Source: Lachnospiraceae bacterium UBA4381 (GTDB taxonomy: Bacteria > Bacillota > Clostridia > Lachnospirales > Lachnospiraceae). Taken from it: a DNA stretch of 7,430 bases. A model generated the notes under the pieces. It did no database searches. It saw only the letters and a program-made list of their open reading frames with translations, and was not told the DNA's origin. Both the position numbers and the translations under genes were made by a program. Shown piece after piece: positions 7,232-7,430 of this stretch; within the stretch, counting starts at the first letter, position 1; every line of letters starts with the position of its first letter. The stretch lies in assembly GCA_002391105.1 (NCBI GenBank), contig DGRT01000139.1, positions 1 to 7,430 of the forward strand. Reading direction: 5' to 3'.

Positions 7232-7276
7232 TACCCCCAAGTAGGACAATGAAATATAAAAACCTACTTGGGGGTA
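7232..7276 (+). repeat. Perfect 14-bp inverted repeat at the IS left end covering the OrfA ribosome-binding site
   Basis: TACCCCCAAGTAGG (7232-7245) and its exact complement CCTACTTGGGGGTA (7263-7276) are separated by a 17-base A-rich loop. The left arm belongs to the terminal inverted repeat. The right arm contains the GGGGG run (7270-7274), the only Shine-Dalgarno-like site before the OrfA ATG at 7282. RNA entering from glgB would be expected to fold this stem and hide the site. With only a short T-rich stretch after it, it is a poor but possible terminator for glgB. Confidence 0.8.
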
Positions 7277-7281
7277 TTTCT

Positions 7282-7430
7282 ATGTCAGAAAGAAAAAAGA
7301 TAGATCCAGTCCTGAAAGTGGAACTGGTAGAAAAATATCTCAGAGATGAAATAGGAATCCGGGAAGCGGCAAGACAGGCTGGATTATCTGGTTGCGGAAC
7401 AGAATCGTTTAGGAAGTGGGTAGATATTTA
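7282..7430 (+). CDS. IS3-family transposase OrfA, N-terminal part (runs off the right edge)
   Basis: Forty-nine codons are visible and the frame is still open at the window end. The protein starts MSERKKIDPVLKVELVEKYL. A helix-turn-helix follows at about residues 18-48, with EIGIREAARQAGLS and then ESFRKWVDI. This is the DNA-binding domain typical of the first reading frame of IS3-family elements, which recognises the element's ends. The catalytic DDE part (OrfB, normally made by a -1 frameshift) would lie downstream and is not in the window. The ATG at 7282 follows GGGGG at 7270-7274. Whether the gene is intact is unknown. Confidence 0.82.
   Translation, partial: MSERKKIDPVLKVELVEKYLRDEIGIREAARQAGLSGCGTESFRKWVDI

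Larger units (their letters stand above)
7224..7430 (+). mobile_element. IS3-family insertion sequence, left end (right end outside window)
   Basis: The left end is recognised by a terminal-repeat-like segment at about 7224-7248, beginning TG, with the core CTACCCCCAAGTAGGACA, followed 33 bases later by a transposase OrfA. This resembles IS3-group ends of the form TG...ACCCCC..AGTTGGACA. The exact first base is uncertain; 7229 (TGCTACC) is an alternative. OrfB, the right inverted repeat and the target duplication lie beyond the window, so intactness cannot be judged. It sits 52 bases after the glgB stop and reads in the same direction, and no glgB terminator is seen in the 52 bases between. 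Confidence 0.75.

Noticed and set aside
7232..7276. The 14-bp inverted repeat read as the native glgB terminator
   Set aside because: Its left arm matches an IS3-type terminal repeat and its right arm holds the OrfA ribosome-binding site; the following bases (TTTCTATG) are a poor U-tract. Some termination activity is still possible.

Overview
The window looks like chromosomal DNA of a low-to-moderate G+C Firmicute, most likely a gut or rumen member of the Lachnospiraceae (Clostridia). Supporting signs are strong purine-rich Shine-Dalgarno sites (AAGGAG, GGAGGGG), AT-rich spacers, a short ACT-type SerA with the clostridial signatures ARD and VTDF, and an aspartate-semialdehyde dehydrogenase of the archaeal/fungal type. 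The genus cannot be settled from the sequence alone. All genes lie on the plus strand.

Bases 1-4751 hold an amino-acid biosynthesis cluster: the 3' end of serC (phosphoserine aminotransferase), serA (3-phosphoglycerate dehydrogenase), asd (aspartate-semialdehyde dehydrogenase), a small P-loop kinase-like protein of unknown substrate, and a DUF1015 protein carrying an ADGHHR motif. SerA and SerC catalyse the first two steps of serine synthesis. Asd feeds the lysine, threonine and methionine branch. No phosphoserine phosphatase is seen, so the two unassigned genes are natural candidates for a linked role in serine or phosphoserine metabolism (inference). The cluster ends in a clear intrinsic terminator at about 4860-4903.

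Two spacers inside the cluster are structured. The serA-asd gap can fold into a long stem-loop (1617-1697) just before the asd ribosome-binding site. The gap before the P-loop gene has an 18-bp-spaced direct repeat, either copy of which could pair with the same upstream arm.

Bases 4973-7171 encode a complete glycogen branching enzyme (glgB), with no other glycogen genes in view. About 50 bp after its stop an IS3-family insertion sequence begins and runs off the right edge. Its first 50 bases contain a perfect 14-bp inverted repeat whose 3' arm covers the ribosome-binding site of the transposase OrfA. This looks like a built-in block on expression from read-through transcripts.

I see no CRISPR array, RNA gene or obvious defence system. 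The best leads for something undescribed are the DUF1015/P-loop pair beside serine genes and the serA-asd stem-loop.
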